NCBI GenBank assembly: GCA_945865375.1
Contig: CAMBEJ010000008.1
Coordinates: forward strand, 1 to 64,000
Direction: 5' to 3'
Source: Akkermansia muciniphila
Lineage (GTDB): Bacteria > Verrucomicrobiota > Verrucomicrobiia > Limisphaerales > F1-80-MAGS106
Length of the DNA: 64,000 bases
Position 1 is the first letter of the stretch. Every line of letters begins with the position of its first letter. Shown one piece after another: positions 18,115 through 26,385 of this stretch. A program made the translations under genes and the position numbers. A model generated the notes under the pieces. It was given only the letters and a program-made list of their open reading frames with translations, had not been told where the DNA came from and did not search any database.

Positions 18115-19643
18115 GCACTTGTGTCATCGGCATAGACAGCGGCACTCAATCAACCAAAGTATTGGTCGTGGACGCCATCACGGGCAAGGTCATGGGAGCG
18201 GCAGTGGAAGATTACCCAATGATCTCGGGACTTCCACCCGGTGCGAAGGAGCAACACCCACATACATGGCGGGACGCCACCGGAAAGGCCCTGGGCAAGG
18301 CCCTGAAGGCAGCCCGCGTACCACCCGGAGACGTTAAGGCCATTGGTGTGAGCGGACAACAACACGGGTTCGTGCCGCTCGATAAACGCGGCGAAGTCAT
18401 CCGTCCTGCCAAACTATGGTGCGATACTTCCACCACGGCTGAGTGCGAAGAAATCACCGAAGCTTTGGGGGGCACCAAGATGGCCATCAGGGCAGTCGGC
18501 AACGCCATCCTGCCAGGATTCACCGCAGGCAAAATTCTCTGGGTAAAGAAGCACGAACCCAAGAACTACCAGAAGCTGTCCACTGTCCTGCTGCCCCACG
18601 ATTTCCTCAACTACTGGCTGACCGGGAATCGCTCGATGGAGTGCGGAGACGCCAGCGGCACAGCGCTGTTGAACGTCCAAGAACGGGTCTGGTCCGAGGA
18701 GGCCATCAACGCGATCGATCCTGCGCTCAAGGGCAAATTGCCCAAAATCATATCCAGCGAGCAACCCGTCGGCAGGCTCCTCCCGGATGTCGCCAACGAG
18801 TTTGGCTTAAGGCCGGGCATCGTCGTGAGCGCCGGGGGCGGAGATAACATGATGGGTGCGATCGGAACAGGCAACACCAAACCCGGGTGCGTCACGGCCA
18901 GCTTTGGAACAAGCGGAACAATCTACGCCTGTGCCGCCAAGCCTGTCGTGGATCCAAAAGGCGAAATCGCGGCGTTCTGCGACTCGACAAATCGTTGGCT
19001 CCCCCTCCTCTGCACCATGAATGTCACCGTGGCCACAGAGATGGTTCGCAGGAATTTCGGATTGTCGCATGCCGCATTCGAGGCCGAGGCAAAAAAGGTC
19101 GCCCCAGGATCCAACGGTCTCTTGCTGCTCCCTTACCTCGAGGGTGAGCGCACGCCGAACGTCCCATCCGGCACCGGCATTTATTTCGGGCTGAACCCAC
19201 GCACTTTTAACGCTTCTCATTTCGCCCGGGCCGCCCTAGAGGGAGTGACGTTGGGCATGAATTACGGGCTGCGCCGCTTGGCATCGCTTGGCGTTCGCCC
19301 AAACCAAATTCGAGCCACGGGAGGCGGCTCCAAGTCCAGGCTGTGGCGCCAGATCATGGCCGACGTGTTCAACACCCCCGTCATCACCCTCAAAGTAGTG
19401 GAAGGCGCCGCTTACGGGGCAGCCATTCAAGCTCTCTGGTGCTGGCGGCTTCAAGAGGGGGAGACGATCTCCATCACGGAATTGACCGACCAGTTTGTCA
19501 AAGTTAACACCAGAGAAACAGCCGAGCCTAACCCAGGTAGCGTCGCCATTTATACAGAATTACAGGAAATCCAAAATGACCTTTCACGCGGAGCACGCGA
19601 GGCTTTCTCGAAACATCGCCGCTTCCTACTCAAAGGCTCATGA
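18111..19643 (+). CDS. xylB: Xylulokinase-type FGGY carbohydrate kinase
   Basis: This 510-residue sugar kinase probably phosphorylates D-xylulose. The ASKHA fold is seen in the N-terminal phosphate loop (GIDSGTQSTKV), the VSGQQHGFVPLD segment that contacts sugar in xylulokinases, the FGGY-type ATP segments ASFGTSGTIYA and RATGGGSKSRLW, and a C-terminal VEGAAYGAAIQA. The ATG at 18111 overlaps the hisS stop codon. Substrate specificity within FGGY kinases cannot be fixed from sequence alone, but the length and motifs fit XylB best. Confidence 0.85.
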   Translation: MSTCVIGIDSGTQSTKVLVVDAITGKVMGAAVEDYPMISGLPPGAKEQHPHTWRDATGKALGKALKAARVPPGDVKAIGVSGQQHGFVPLDKRGEVIRPAKLWCDTSTTAECEEITEALGGTKMAIRAVGNAILPGFTAGKILWVKKHEPKNYQKLSTVLLPHDFLNYWLTGNRSMECGDASGTALLNVQERVWSEEAINAIDPALKGKLPKIISSEQPVGRLLPDVANEFGLRPGIVVSAGGGDNMMGAIGTGNTKPGCVTASFGTSGTIYACAAKPVVDPKGEIAAFCDSTNRWLPLLCTMNVTVATEMVRRNFGLSHAAFEAEAKKVAPGSNGLLLLPYLEGERTPNVPSGTGIYFGLNPRTFNASHFARAALEGVTLGMNYGLRRLASLGVRPNQIRATGGGSKSRLWRQIMADVFNTPVITLKVVEGAAYGAAIQALWCWRLQEGETISITELTDQFVKVNTRETAEPNPGSVAIYTELQEIQNDLSRGAREAFSKHRRFLLKGS

Positions 19644-19712
19644 ACGGAGTTCTTTCAAAACCATAGAAACCCACATCGCATCCAAGAATACCCAAAGTTA
19701 AATCTCAGACAC

Positions 19713-20066
19713 ATGAAGTTTATCCTCTCAACACATAACGTCACTCTCACAAAGGCCATAGAGGAGCACATCCTCTCCCGTATCGATAAGCTCGAACATT
19801 TTGACCGCTGGGCGGTGGATGCCCGAGTCACTTTGGAACATGACCACACAAAGGTTCCTGAGAAGCAGTTTAAATGCTCAATACGGCTTGGAGTTCGAGG
19901 GCCTGACCTGTTTGCTGAAGACGTTGAAAGCGACCTTTACACTTCCATTGATAAGGTCACCAAAAAGATCGAACAACAAATTCGCAAACGCCACGGCAAG
20001 GTGAAAGTTCGCACCCACACGGACGCGTCACGAAGCAAGCGGGCCAGACAGGAATCGGAGATTTAG
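19713..20066 (+). CDS. hpf: Ribosome hibernation-promoting factor (short HPF/RaiA type)
   Basis: The 117-residue protein has the HPF/YfiA fold: MKFILSTHNVTLTKAIEEHI at the start, then the basic patch and the repeated strand-helix elements DARVTLEHDH and FAEDVESDLYTSIDKVTKKIEQQIRKRHGK. It binds the 30S decoding region of idle ribosomes. The C-terminal dimerisation domain of long HPF is absent; a basic tail (RSKRARQE) follows instead. It lies 69 bp after xylB and may be expressed on its own at stationary phase; no specific promoter could be assigned. Confidence 0.9.
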   Translation: MKFILSTHNVTLTKAIEEHILSRIDKLEHFDRWAVDARVTLEHDHTKVPEKQFKCSIRLGVRGPDLFAEDVESDLYTSIDKVTKKIEQQIRKRHGKVKVRTHTDASRSKRARQESEI

Positions 20067-20113
20067 ATCGCCTCCTTCCCGATCTCTCATTTCGAAGATG
20101 TCGCTGCCGTACT

Positions 20114-21379
20114 ATGCAGGGATCCTTCTTCCTCCAAGCGCGGGACGTCATCCCGGTGGCTCATCCCGCCATCCAAGGGGGCATTGTCGAGATCCATGGA
20201 AACCGCATAACGGCTGTCCACCCACCGGCACAAAAGAAAAACCTGCCCCAGGATCGGTTTTTTGACCTCGGGGACAGCATTATCATCCCGGGTCTCGTCA
20301 ACGCTCATTGCCATTTGGATTACACCTCGATGGTCGGAGTGATCCCACCGCCATCCAGTTTCACAACCTGGATTCACTCCATCCAGGGACTGAAACGTGA
20401 ATGGACGCTTGATGATTTCAAAGCATCCTGGCTTGAGGGCGCGCGAATGCTTGTCCACTCGGGCGTCACCACGGTCTGTGACATCGAGTCGATCTGGGAT
20501 CTCGTCCCAGACATCTCTCGTCTGACGCCGCTCCGTGTCATTTCGTGCCTGGAACTCATCGCCCTCTCGAACTCTGGGGACCCGACGCCTATGCTGGACA
20601 AGTTGACCCAGTTCAAAAAATTAGAAATCCTTCATAAATGGAGAGTGGGGCTCTCTCCTCACGCACCCTACTCCACGACGCCGCTTCTGCTGAACCTCTT
20701 GGCAACAGCACTCCAATCAACAAACACAATCGTCACGATGCATATCGGTGAATCCGCTGAGGAATGGGAGATGTTCAAACTGCGGAGGGGGCCCCTGTAC
20801 GAGTGGTTGGCTCCCCAGCGATCCATGAAAATCTGCGATGGCAAAAGCCCTATCCAAATCGTGAAGGATTGTGGAATATTGTCCCCTTCATTCCTGGGAG
20901 TTCACATGAATTATATGGACACCTCAGATGCCGCGATGTTCGCTGAGACGGGAGCGTCGATGGTCCATTGTCCAAGGAGCCACTCCTACTTCAACCATTC
21001 AGAATTCCCTCTTGCTGTCGCAAAGAAAAACAAGATCCCAATTTGCTTGGGAACGGACAGTCTGGCAACGGTTCGTGTTTCCAAATCAACCGTGACAAAA
21101 CTCTGTCTGTTTGCCGAAATGCGGGAGTTCATGCGAAAATATCCGGACATCGCCCCCCGGGAAGTCCTCGAGATGACAACCACCACGCCAGCGCAAGCGT
21201 TGGGTCTTCAAGGCCTAGCCGGGACCTTGAGCAAAGGTGCGTTCGCAGACTTGGTGGTCATCCGAGCGAAGGACCCCGCTTCCGATCCTTATACAACTGT
21301 CGTCTTGAACGAAGATCCACACCGCGCTGTAATGATCGATGGTGCCTGGGTCGTGACTCCCCCTCATCTCCAGTCGTGA
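20114..21379 (+). CDS. Amidohydrolase (ATZ/TRZ/aminodeoxyfutalosine deaminase-like)
   Basis: This 421-residue metal-dependent hydrolase has the full site of the subtype I/III amidohydrolases: H-x-H in NAHCHLDYTSM, the SPHAPYS loop, MHIGES, GVHMNYMD, HCPRSH and the metal Asp in LGTDSLAT. The relatives deaminate or dechlorinate ring nitrogen compounds, including aminodeoxyfutalosine in menaquinone synthesis. The stop is 2 bp before bioF, so it is tightly linked to the biotin genes, although no amidohydrolase step is known in biotin synthesis. Function therefore stays open. Confidence 0.8.
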   Translation: MQGSFFLQARDVIPVAHPAIQGGIVEIHGNRITAVHPPAQKKNLPQDRFFDLGDSIIIPGLVNAHCHLDYTSMVGVIPPPSSFTTWIHSIQGLKREWTLDDFKASWLEGARMLVHSGVTTVCDIESIWDLVPDISRLTPLRVISCLELIALSNSGDPTPMLDKLTQFKKLEILHKWRVGLSPHAPYSTTPLLLNLLATALQSTNTIVTMHIGESAEEWEMFKLRRGPLYEWLAPQRSMKICDGKSPIQIVKDCGILSPSFLGVHMNYMDTSDAAMFAETGASMVHCPRSHSYFNHSEFPLAVAKKNKIPICLGTDSLATVRVSKSTVTKLCLFAEMREFMRKYPDIAPREVLEMTTTTPAQALGLQGLAGTLSKGAFADLVVIRAKDPASDPYTTVVLNEDPHRAVMIDGAWVVTPPHLQS

Positions 21380-21381
21380 AC

Positions 21382-22626
21382 ATGGTCACCTTGGAACAAC
21401 AGCTTGCTCACGAACTGGCGGTGTTGGACCGCGCAGGACTCAAGCGTTTCCTCAGAACCATCTCGTCGGCACAAGGAACTTGTGTCAGCTCGGAAGGACG
21501 CCAGTTTATCAATTTTTCCTCCAATGATTATCTGGGATTGGCCAATCACCCTGAACTCAATCAGGCTGCCCAGGCCGCCATCGCCGCCTTTGGGACAGGT
21601 GCCGGCGCGTCCCGCCTTATCTCAGGTTCGAACGCCTGGTTCCCAAAACTGGAAACGACCCTCGCCCTCTATAAAGGAACCGAACGCGCGCTGGCTTTCT
21701 CCTCGGGCTACGCGGCGACGTTGGGAACCCTCCCCTGCCTGGTTACGAAAGGGGACGTGATTCTGGCCGATCGTCTCGCCCACGCTTCGATTATCGATGC
21801 TGCCCGTCTGTCAGGCGCAACCCTTAGAGTGTTTAGGCACAACGACATGGGTCACTTGCAAAAACTCCTCCGTTGGGCTGCCACCGAACTCCAAGCCTCT
21901 CGCTCCAAATCCCCCTGCTCCGATGCCAACCCTCGAACCCTCCCCACGGAATCTCGTCCAAGGAGAATTCTCATCGCCACCGAATCGATTTTTTCAATGG
22001 ATGGCGACACCGCGCCCCTGATGGACATCGTCGCATTGAAAACCGATTGGAATGCGTTCCTCTTCCTGGATGAGGCTCACGCAACAGGTCTCTGCGGCCC
22101 ACAAGGAAAGGGGTGGGCTCACGCCTGCGCTGTGGCCGAGCATGTCGAGGTGACTATGGGCACATTGGGCAAGGCCTGCGGCTCTTCGGGGGGCTTTGTC
22201 TGCGGAACTGCCACGTTGATCGAATTCCTGATCAACCGGGCGCGCACCTTTCTTTTCTCCACTGCTCCGTTGCCTGCCTGTGCGGCAGCCGCTCAAACTG
22301 CACTCGAGTTGATGAGCTCGCACGAAGGAGATAGGCGGCGCGCGGTGCTCTGGGATAACATCCGCCTTCTCTCCTCGGCACTCCGTTATGAAAAACCATC
22401 CCAAAGCGCAATTTTTCCGATACTCGTAGGGGCGGAACACCGAGCTTCGCGGATCTCCCAAGCACTCTTTGAAAAGGGATTCCTCGTGCCTGCAATTCGC
22501 TACCCTACCGTGGCGCGTGGAAAGGCGCGGTTAAGGATAAGTCTCTCGGCTGATCACACATCGGAACAAATCCACTTTTTGGTCGCAGCGCTCGAAAGCG
22601 CCTGCGCCGACACTCTCTCAGTGTGA
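21382..22626 (+). CDS. bioF: 8-amino-7-oxononanoate synthase
   Basis: This 414-residue alpha-oxoamine synthase condenses pimeloyl thioester with L-alanine in biotin synthesis. Landmarks are FSSNDYLGLANHP, GTGAGASRLISG, AFSSGYAATLGTL, DRLAHASIIDAARLSG, FLFLDEAHATGLCGPQGKG and the PLP lysine in TMGTLGKACGSSGGFV. The start at ATG 21382 follows the amidohydrolase stop directly. About 30 extra residues rich in Ser/Pro (LQASRSKSPCSDANPRTLP) are inserted before the ILIATESIFSMDGD strand. Confidence 0.92.
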   Translation: MVTLEQQLAHELAVLDRAGLKRFLRTISSAQGTCVSSEGRQFINFSSNDYLGLANHPELNQAAQAAIAAFGTGAGASRLISGSNAWFPKLETTLALYKGTERALAFSSGYAATLGTLPCLVTKGDVILADRLAHASIIDAARLSGATLRVFRHNDMGHLQKLLRWAATELQASRSKSPCSDANPRTLPTESRPRRILIATESIFSMDGDTAPLMDIVALKTDWNAFLFLDEAHATGLCGPQGKGWAHACAVAEHVEVTMGTLGKACGSSGGFVCGTATLIEFLINRARTFLFSTAPLPACAAAAQTALELMSSHEGDRRRAVLWDNIRLLSSALRYEKPSQSAIFPILVGAEHRASRISQALFEKGFLVPAIRYPTVARGKARLRISLSADHTSEQIHFLVAALESACADTLSV

Positions 22627-22668
22627 CCGGCGTGGCATTTTTCCCACTTTATTGGTCGATACTATTCT

Positions 22669-24126
22669 ATGCACCCGATCGCAAAGCTGGATCATAAGTT
22701 CCTCTGGCACCCCTTTACTCAGATGAAGGACTGGCTGACGCGCGAGCCAATAGTTATCAGATCGGGAAAAGGTTCCGTTCTGGTGGATGTGAAAGGACGC
22801 CAATACCTCGATGCCAATTCTTCCATCTGGACCAACATTCACGGGCATCGAAATCCCAAGATCGATAAGGCACTGCGCCGACAGTTAGAGAAAATCTCCC
22901 ACTCATCCGCCCTCGGGCTCGCTAGCGAGCCCGCTCCAAAACTCGCCGCTCGACTCATCACCGCGGCCGTGACACCGGCCAAAAAACGGAATTTTCCATC
23001 TCCCAGAGCAAGACTTCCTTCATCCCCATCCCTGACAAAAGTCTTCTTTTCTGATGACGGCTCAACCGCGATGGAAACGGGCATCAAACTGGCCACCGAA
23101 TTTGCGAAAAGAACACGCGGGATCACAAAGCCCCGTTTCCTTTCTCTTGAAGGTGCCTATCACGGCGATTCGGTCGGAGCCTCCAGCATGGGACACATTC
23201 AACTCTTTCGCCGATCCTGCACCAGCATTCTCTTTAAGTGTGACACGGTCATGTCTCCTTACTGCTACCGCTGCCCCTTCAACAAAGCCAAACCGGAAAA
23301 GGCAGACGCTCGCTCTTATCGCCAATGCGAATGGCAGTGCGTCGATGTCGTCGAACGCGCGTTTGCCCGACAAAATAAAAAGGGAGCCCCCTACGCTCTC
23401 TTCGCGCTGGAGCCGTTGATTCAAGGTGCCGCGGGAATGATCCCTCAACCCGAGGGCTGGCTTTCCCGAGTCTGTGAGATCGCCCGCCATTATGGAACCC
23501 TCACCCTGCTGGATGAAGTGATGACAGGTTTTGGGAGAGCCACCACAAAGCTGCTTCCGAACGGGAGAAGTGAGCTGTTCGCGTTTCAACGTGAGGGTGT
23601 GACCCCTGACATGGTGGCTCTTGCCAAGGGCATGACGGGCGGCTATCTACCCATGGCGGCAACCCTCATATCTCAACCCATTTTTGATGCGTTCCTGGGT
23701 GAATACGAAGAGTTCAAAACCTTTTTCCACGGCCATAGCTACACCGCCAATCAACTGGGCTCGGCTGCAGCCCTCGCAAACCTGGATTTGCTTGAGTCTC
23801 CCCGCGTCCGCAAACACCGGGCAACCATGGAAGTCGAACTGCAAGAGGGCCTGAACATCCTATGGAAGAGCCCTTGGGTCGGCGATATCAGGCAGGTCGG
23901 ACTCATTGTGGGCGTCGAATTGGTCAAAAATCAGAGAGATAGAACTCCTTTCAAACTCCAAGACCGGGTTGGAATCCGGGTTTGTGAGGCGATGGCTAAA
24001 AAGGGCGTCCTAACACGGCCCATAGGAAATGTGATCGTCCTCATGCCCCCCTTTAGCACGACCGTGCCTCAGCTCCACACGATGATGACTGTCCTGTTTG
24101 AATCCCTCAGAGAAACTCTCGGATAA
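22669..24126 (+). CDS. bioA: Adenosylmethionine-8-amino-7-oxononanoate aminotransferase
   Basis: This 485-residue class III aminotransferase uses SAM as amino donor to make 7,8-diaminopelargonate. The N-terminal LDHKFLWHPFTQMKDW is typical of BioA; other landmarks are VFFSDDGSTAMETGIKLA, SLEGAYHGDSVGASSMG, LLDEVMTGFGR and the PLP lysine in VALAKGMTGGYLPMAATL. An insert of about 20 residues (KKRNFPSPRARLPSSPSL) precedes the conserved VFFSD strand. It is 42 bp after bioF. The other biotin genes (bioB, bioD) are not in the window. Confidence 0.93.
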   Translation: MHPIAKLDHKFLWHPFTQMKDWLTREPIVIRSGKGSVLVDVKGRQYLDANSSIWTNIHGHRNPKIDKALRRQLEKISHSSALGLASEPAPKLAARLITAAVTPAKKRNFPSPRARLPSSPSLTKVFFSDDGSTAMETGIKLATEFAKRTRGITKPRFLSLEGAYHGDSVGASSMGHIQLFRRSCTSILFKCDTVMSPYCYRCPFNKAKPEKADARSYRQCEWQCVDVVERAFARQNKKGAPYALFALEPLIQGAAGMIPQPEGWLSRVCEIARHYGTLTLLDEVMTGFGRATTKLLPNGRSELFAFQREGVTPDMVALAKGMTGGYLPMAATLISQPIFDAFLGEYEEFKTFFHGHSYTANQLGSAAALANLDLLESPRVRKHRATMEVELQEGLNILWKSPWVGDIRQVGLIVGVELVKNQRDRTPFKLQDRVGIRVCEAMAKKGVLTRPIGNVIVLMPPFSTTVPQLHTMMTVLFESLRETLG

Positions 24127-24141
24127 CCCGTCACAACAGCC

Positions 24142-24170
24142 AAAAAAACTCCCTCACGTTGAGTGGGTCA
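24142..24170 (-). terminator. Probable intrinsic terminator of ispE
   Basis: On the minus strand, CCCACTCA-ACG-TGAGGGAG forms an imperfect hairpin overlapping the ispE stop codon, followed by seven T residues (24148-24142). It lies between the convergent bioA and ispE genes. Confidence 0.5.
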
Positions 24171-25049
24171 GGAGTTCGGAACCTCGACAACAGTCATCCA
24201 CATTCGCCCTCCAAATTCCCGCCTCAGCTTCTCAGCCAGACGTTCTCCCGAAACCAAAGAGCCACAGATCGCGAAAATCGTGGATCCACTCCCTGACATC
24301 ATCGCTCCAATCGCTCCTTCCCTTTTCACGAATTCGAGCATCATCGCGATCAACGGGTATTTTTCGAATACGGGGAGTTCAAGTGAGTTATACATGAGTG
24401 GAATGGCGTCGACCAAAGCCCCAAGTTGAAGGTGCCATGCCAAGTTGGCGGCGCGACCGGTCAAGCCATTCAGCGCTCCGGGGAATTTGGAAAGGGCCTG
24501 GTAAGCCCACGCGGTGGTCACGCCAAAACCAGGATGACAGAGGACGAACGCAGCCCCTTTCAAGGCAAGAAAAGGGGCCAACGGTGTGACGATTTCTCCC
24601 CTACCAATGCCCGAAGCCGGCATTTCTTGGAGGAAAAAGGGGATATCAGACCCCAACCCTGCCGCGAGGCCAACGATCTCGACAGCAGTCAGTGGGAACC
24701 CAAAGATCTCGTTCAACCCCAGCAACGTGTGCGCCGCGTCGCTGCTGCCACCTCCCAGTCCCGCCGAAGCTGGAACATGCTTGACCAGTCGGATCGAAAC
24801 TCCGTCCTGTGCCCCAATACGGCTTAGAAAAATCCTGGCCGCTCTCCATGATAGGTTGGAAGCATCGGACGGAACTCCCGGGGCATCACATTCGAGGCGG
24901 ATACCGACACCGACCCTCTCGATCTCCAACTCATCACAAATCTGGATCGGATACAGGATTGTTTCCAACTCATGAAACCCATCCAGGCGCTTACCCAGGA
25001 TATTGAGAAGAAGGTTGACCTTGCAAGGGGCCCGGCGACTCACAATCAT
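24168..25049 (-). CDS. ispE: 4-diphosphocytidyl-2-C-methyl-D-erythritol kinase
   Basis: This 293-residue GHMP kinase of the MEP isoprenoid pathway phosphorylates CDP-methylerythritol. The N-terminal APCKVNLLLNILGKRLDGFH contains the catalytic Lys and the substrate loop. The GHMP ATP-binding motif is HVPASAGLGGGSSDAA (about 91-106). GLGSDIPFFL and the C-terminal GAMMSGSGSTIFAI complete the family pattern. The length is normal for IspE. Confidence 0.93.
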   Translation of the reverse strand: MIVSRRAPCKVNLLLNILGKRLDGFHELETILYPIQICDELEIERVGVGIRLECDAPGVPSDASNLSWRAARIFLSRIGAQDGVSIRLVKHVPASAGLGGGSSDAAHTLLGLNEIFGFPLTAVEIVGLAAGLGSDIPFFLQEMPASGIGRGEIVTPLAPFLALKGAAFVLCHPGFGVTTAWAYQALSKFPGALNGLTGRAANLAWHLQLGALVDAIPLMYNSLELPVFEKYPLIAMMLEFVKREGAIGAMMSGSGSTIFAICGSLVSGERLAEKLRREFGGRMWMTVVEVPNS

Positions 25050-25115
25050 ACCGGTTCATCTCAAACGAAAAGGCCAACAATGGATCATTGTTGGCGCAAA
25101 ACTCTGCGAGAAACT

Positions 25116-25580
25116 TCAATAATCGAAGATCCGGAAACGACTGCCGGGCACCAACGGGGCGATGTCACCGCCAGTGAAGCCCATTTGCGTGTCCGTTTCA
25201 AACGCGCTGTCGGTGATCAACCGGGGCTTGTAACTGTCTGGATAAACCGGGTGCTCAGAAATGTCCGGGATAAGATAATTACCAGGCTTGAGATAGGGCT
25301 CGTAACTCGGGATTGGGAAAGTGAGAATCTCGAAGGCTCCCACCACCGTCCTCGCCACACTCCGGTTGAACCCTTTGAAAAATCCACTGGTGTAAGCCAC
25401 TTCGTTTGGCCCGTACAACGCGGACTGCTCGACCGATCTCCGAATCTCCCCCATCCGGGTGAACTCACTAAGGTTGTTCACGCCGCGACCCAACTTCTGC
25501 TCCGGACCCGCGCAGCCGGAATTGATCAATAGGAGGCCACAGGCGAACCCGAATGCAAGCCGTTGAATGCGCATAGTCAT
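25116..25580 (-). CDS. Exosortase system-associated lipoprotein (TIGR04073-type)
   Basis: From ATG 25580 the product is 154 residues with a lipoprotein signal (FACGLLLINSGC). The body matches the TIGR04073 pattern: KLGRGVNNLSEFTRMGEI, GFFKGFNRSVARTVVGAFE, LTFPIPSYEPYLKPG. This family is found in genomes that carry exosortase systems, and an exosortase is encoded at 55159. The upstream in-frame start at 25646 would put charged residues before the lipobox and is rejected. Molecular function is unknown. Confidence 0.8.
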   Translation of the reverse strand: MTMRIQRLAFGFACGLLLINSGCAGPEQKLGRGVNNLSEFTRMGEIRRSVEQSALYGPNEVAYTSGFFKGFNRSVARTVVGAFEILTFPIPSYEPYLKPGNYLIPDISEHPVYPDSYKPRLITDSAFETDTQMGFTGGDIAPLVPGSRFRIFDY

Positions 25581-25651
25581 GAAATCGTTAAGCAAGAGGT
25601 TAGTCAGCTCAGGTTTCTTGTAAAGGACTTTCAGCACAACTTGCATGAACC

Positions 25652-25794
25652 GCAGGGCTGATTCAAGAAAACGGAGCGCTGGCTTCCAGCCGGCTTTGGT
25701 TCAACGATCCGTCGGTCGCGCAGCCAAGCCGATTGGAAATCGGCGCTCCGGCCCCTCTGGCTGAGCATCCGCTGTTTTCTTGAATCAGCCCTGC
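25652..25794. mobile_element. 143-bp MITE with 21-bp terminal inverted repeats and 7-bp target duplication
   Basis: GCAGGGCTGATTCAAGAAAA(C) at 25652-25672 is repeated exactly in inverted form at 25774-25794. ATGAACC flanks the unit directly on both sides (25645-25651 and 25795-25801), which is a target-site duplication. The interior holds an imperfect palindrome (GGAGCGCTGGCTTCC near the left, GGAAATCGGCGCTCC near the right), similar to REP-type hairpins. It encodes nothing. Confidence 0.85.
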
Positions 25795-25804
25795 ATGAAC
25801 CGTC

Positions 25805-26296
25805 CGCATCTCAGATTTTTCGTGCTCGCGTTTCCTACTCGTAATCGTAATCGTAATCGCAATCGTAATCCCATGAACCGCCGATTCGACCACGAAAAGG
25901 TGGAGGTTTACCAAGTATCTTTGGCTTTCATCACCTGGCTTGAGCCGATCTTGCAGAAATTGCCCAAGTCCCTCTCTGTGACCGACCAATTCGATCGGGC
26001 CAGTACCTCCATCCCTCTGAACATTGCCGAAGGCAACGGAAAATTCACTGGAGCGGATCGTTGCCGATATTTTGACAATGCCCGTGGCTCCGCTTTGGAA
26101 AGTGTCGCCGCCCTGGATGTGCTCGTGGCCAAAGGCCGATGTTCTGGGGAGGAAGTGCTGTCAGGAAAAGACCGCCTCTGGGGCGTCGTTTCGATGCTAG
26201 TCGCCTTGATAAAGGCAAACTCCGATTACCGGTTGCACGAGGGAAACCCGGGATAGGATTACGATTACGAGAAGATCTGGAAAAATCTGAGATGCG
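25805..26296. mobile_element. Four-helix-bundle cassette with inverted repeats and GTAATC hexamers
   Basis: The 492-bp unit is bounded by 17-bp perfect inverted repeats: CGCATCTCAGATTTTTC (25805-25821) and GAAAAATCTGAGATGCG (26280-26296). Inside each end lies an inverted hexamer array. Five units (GTAATC x3, GCAATC, GTAATC; 25841-25870) end 2 bp before the start codon. Two GATTAC units (26257-26268) begin directly after the stop codon. The cassette therefore consists of almost nothing but the ORF and its ends. A second, deleted copy lies at 16029-16324. Confidence 0.8.
25873..26256 (+). CDS. Four-helix-bundle protein (S23/IVP family)
   Basis: The 127-residue protein begins MNRRFDHEKVEVYQVSLAFI and shows the S23 pattern: SLSVTDQFDRASTSIPLNIAEGNGK, RCRYFDNARGSALESVAALDV and a final helix MLVALIKANSDYR. 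The family was first seen in intervening sequences of 23S rRNA genes and also occurs as stand-alone genes; its function is unclear. ATG 25873 follows the hexamer array by 2 bp, so no ordinary ribosome binding site exists unless the array serves as one. The TAG at 26254-26256 touches the right array. It lies inside the inverted-repeat cassette. Confidence 0.88.
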   Translation: MNRRFDHEKVEVYQVSLAFITWLEPILQKLPKSLSVTDQFDRASTSIPLNIAEGNGKFTGADRCRYFDNARGSALESVAALDVLVAKGRCSGEEVLSGKDRLWGVVSMLVALIKANSDYRLHEGNPG

Positions 26297-26385
26297 CACC
26301 ATGAACCAAGTGCCTCTTAGAGAAAACTGAGAAGGGTTATCCTGAGTCCCACCCCCGGCCCGGAGCGCGCCTCCCCTCCCAACCC

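Noticed and set aside
25841-25870. GTAATC tandem units as a CRISPR array
   Set aside because: Units are 6 bp without spacers; they are a simple tandem array inside a cassette, and no cas gene is present.
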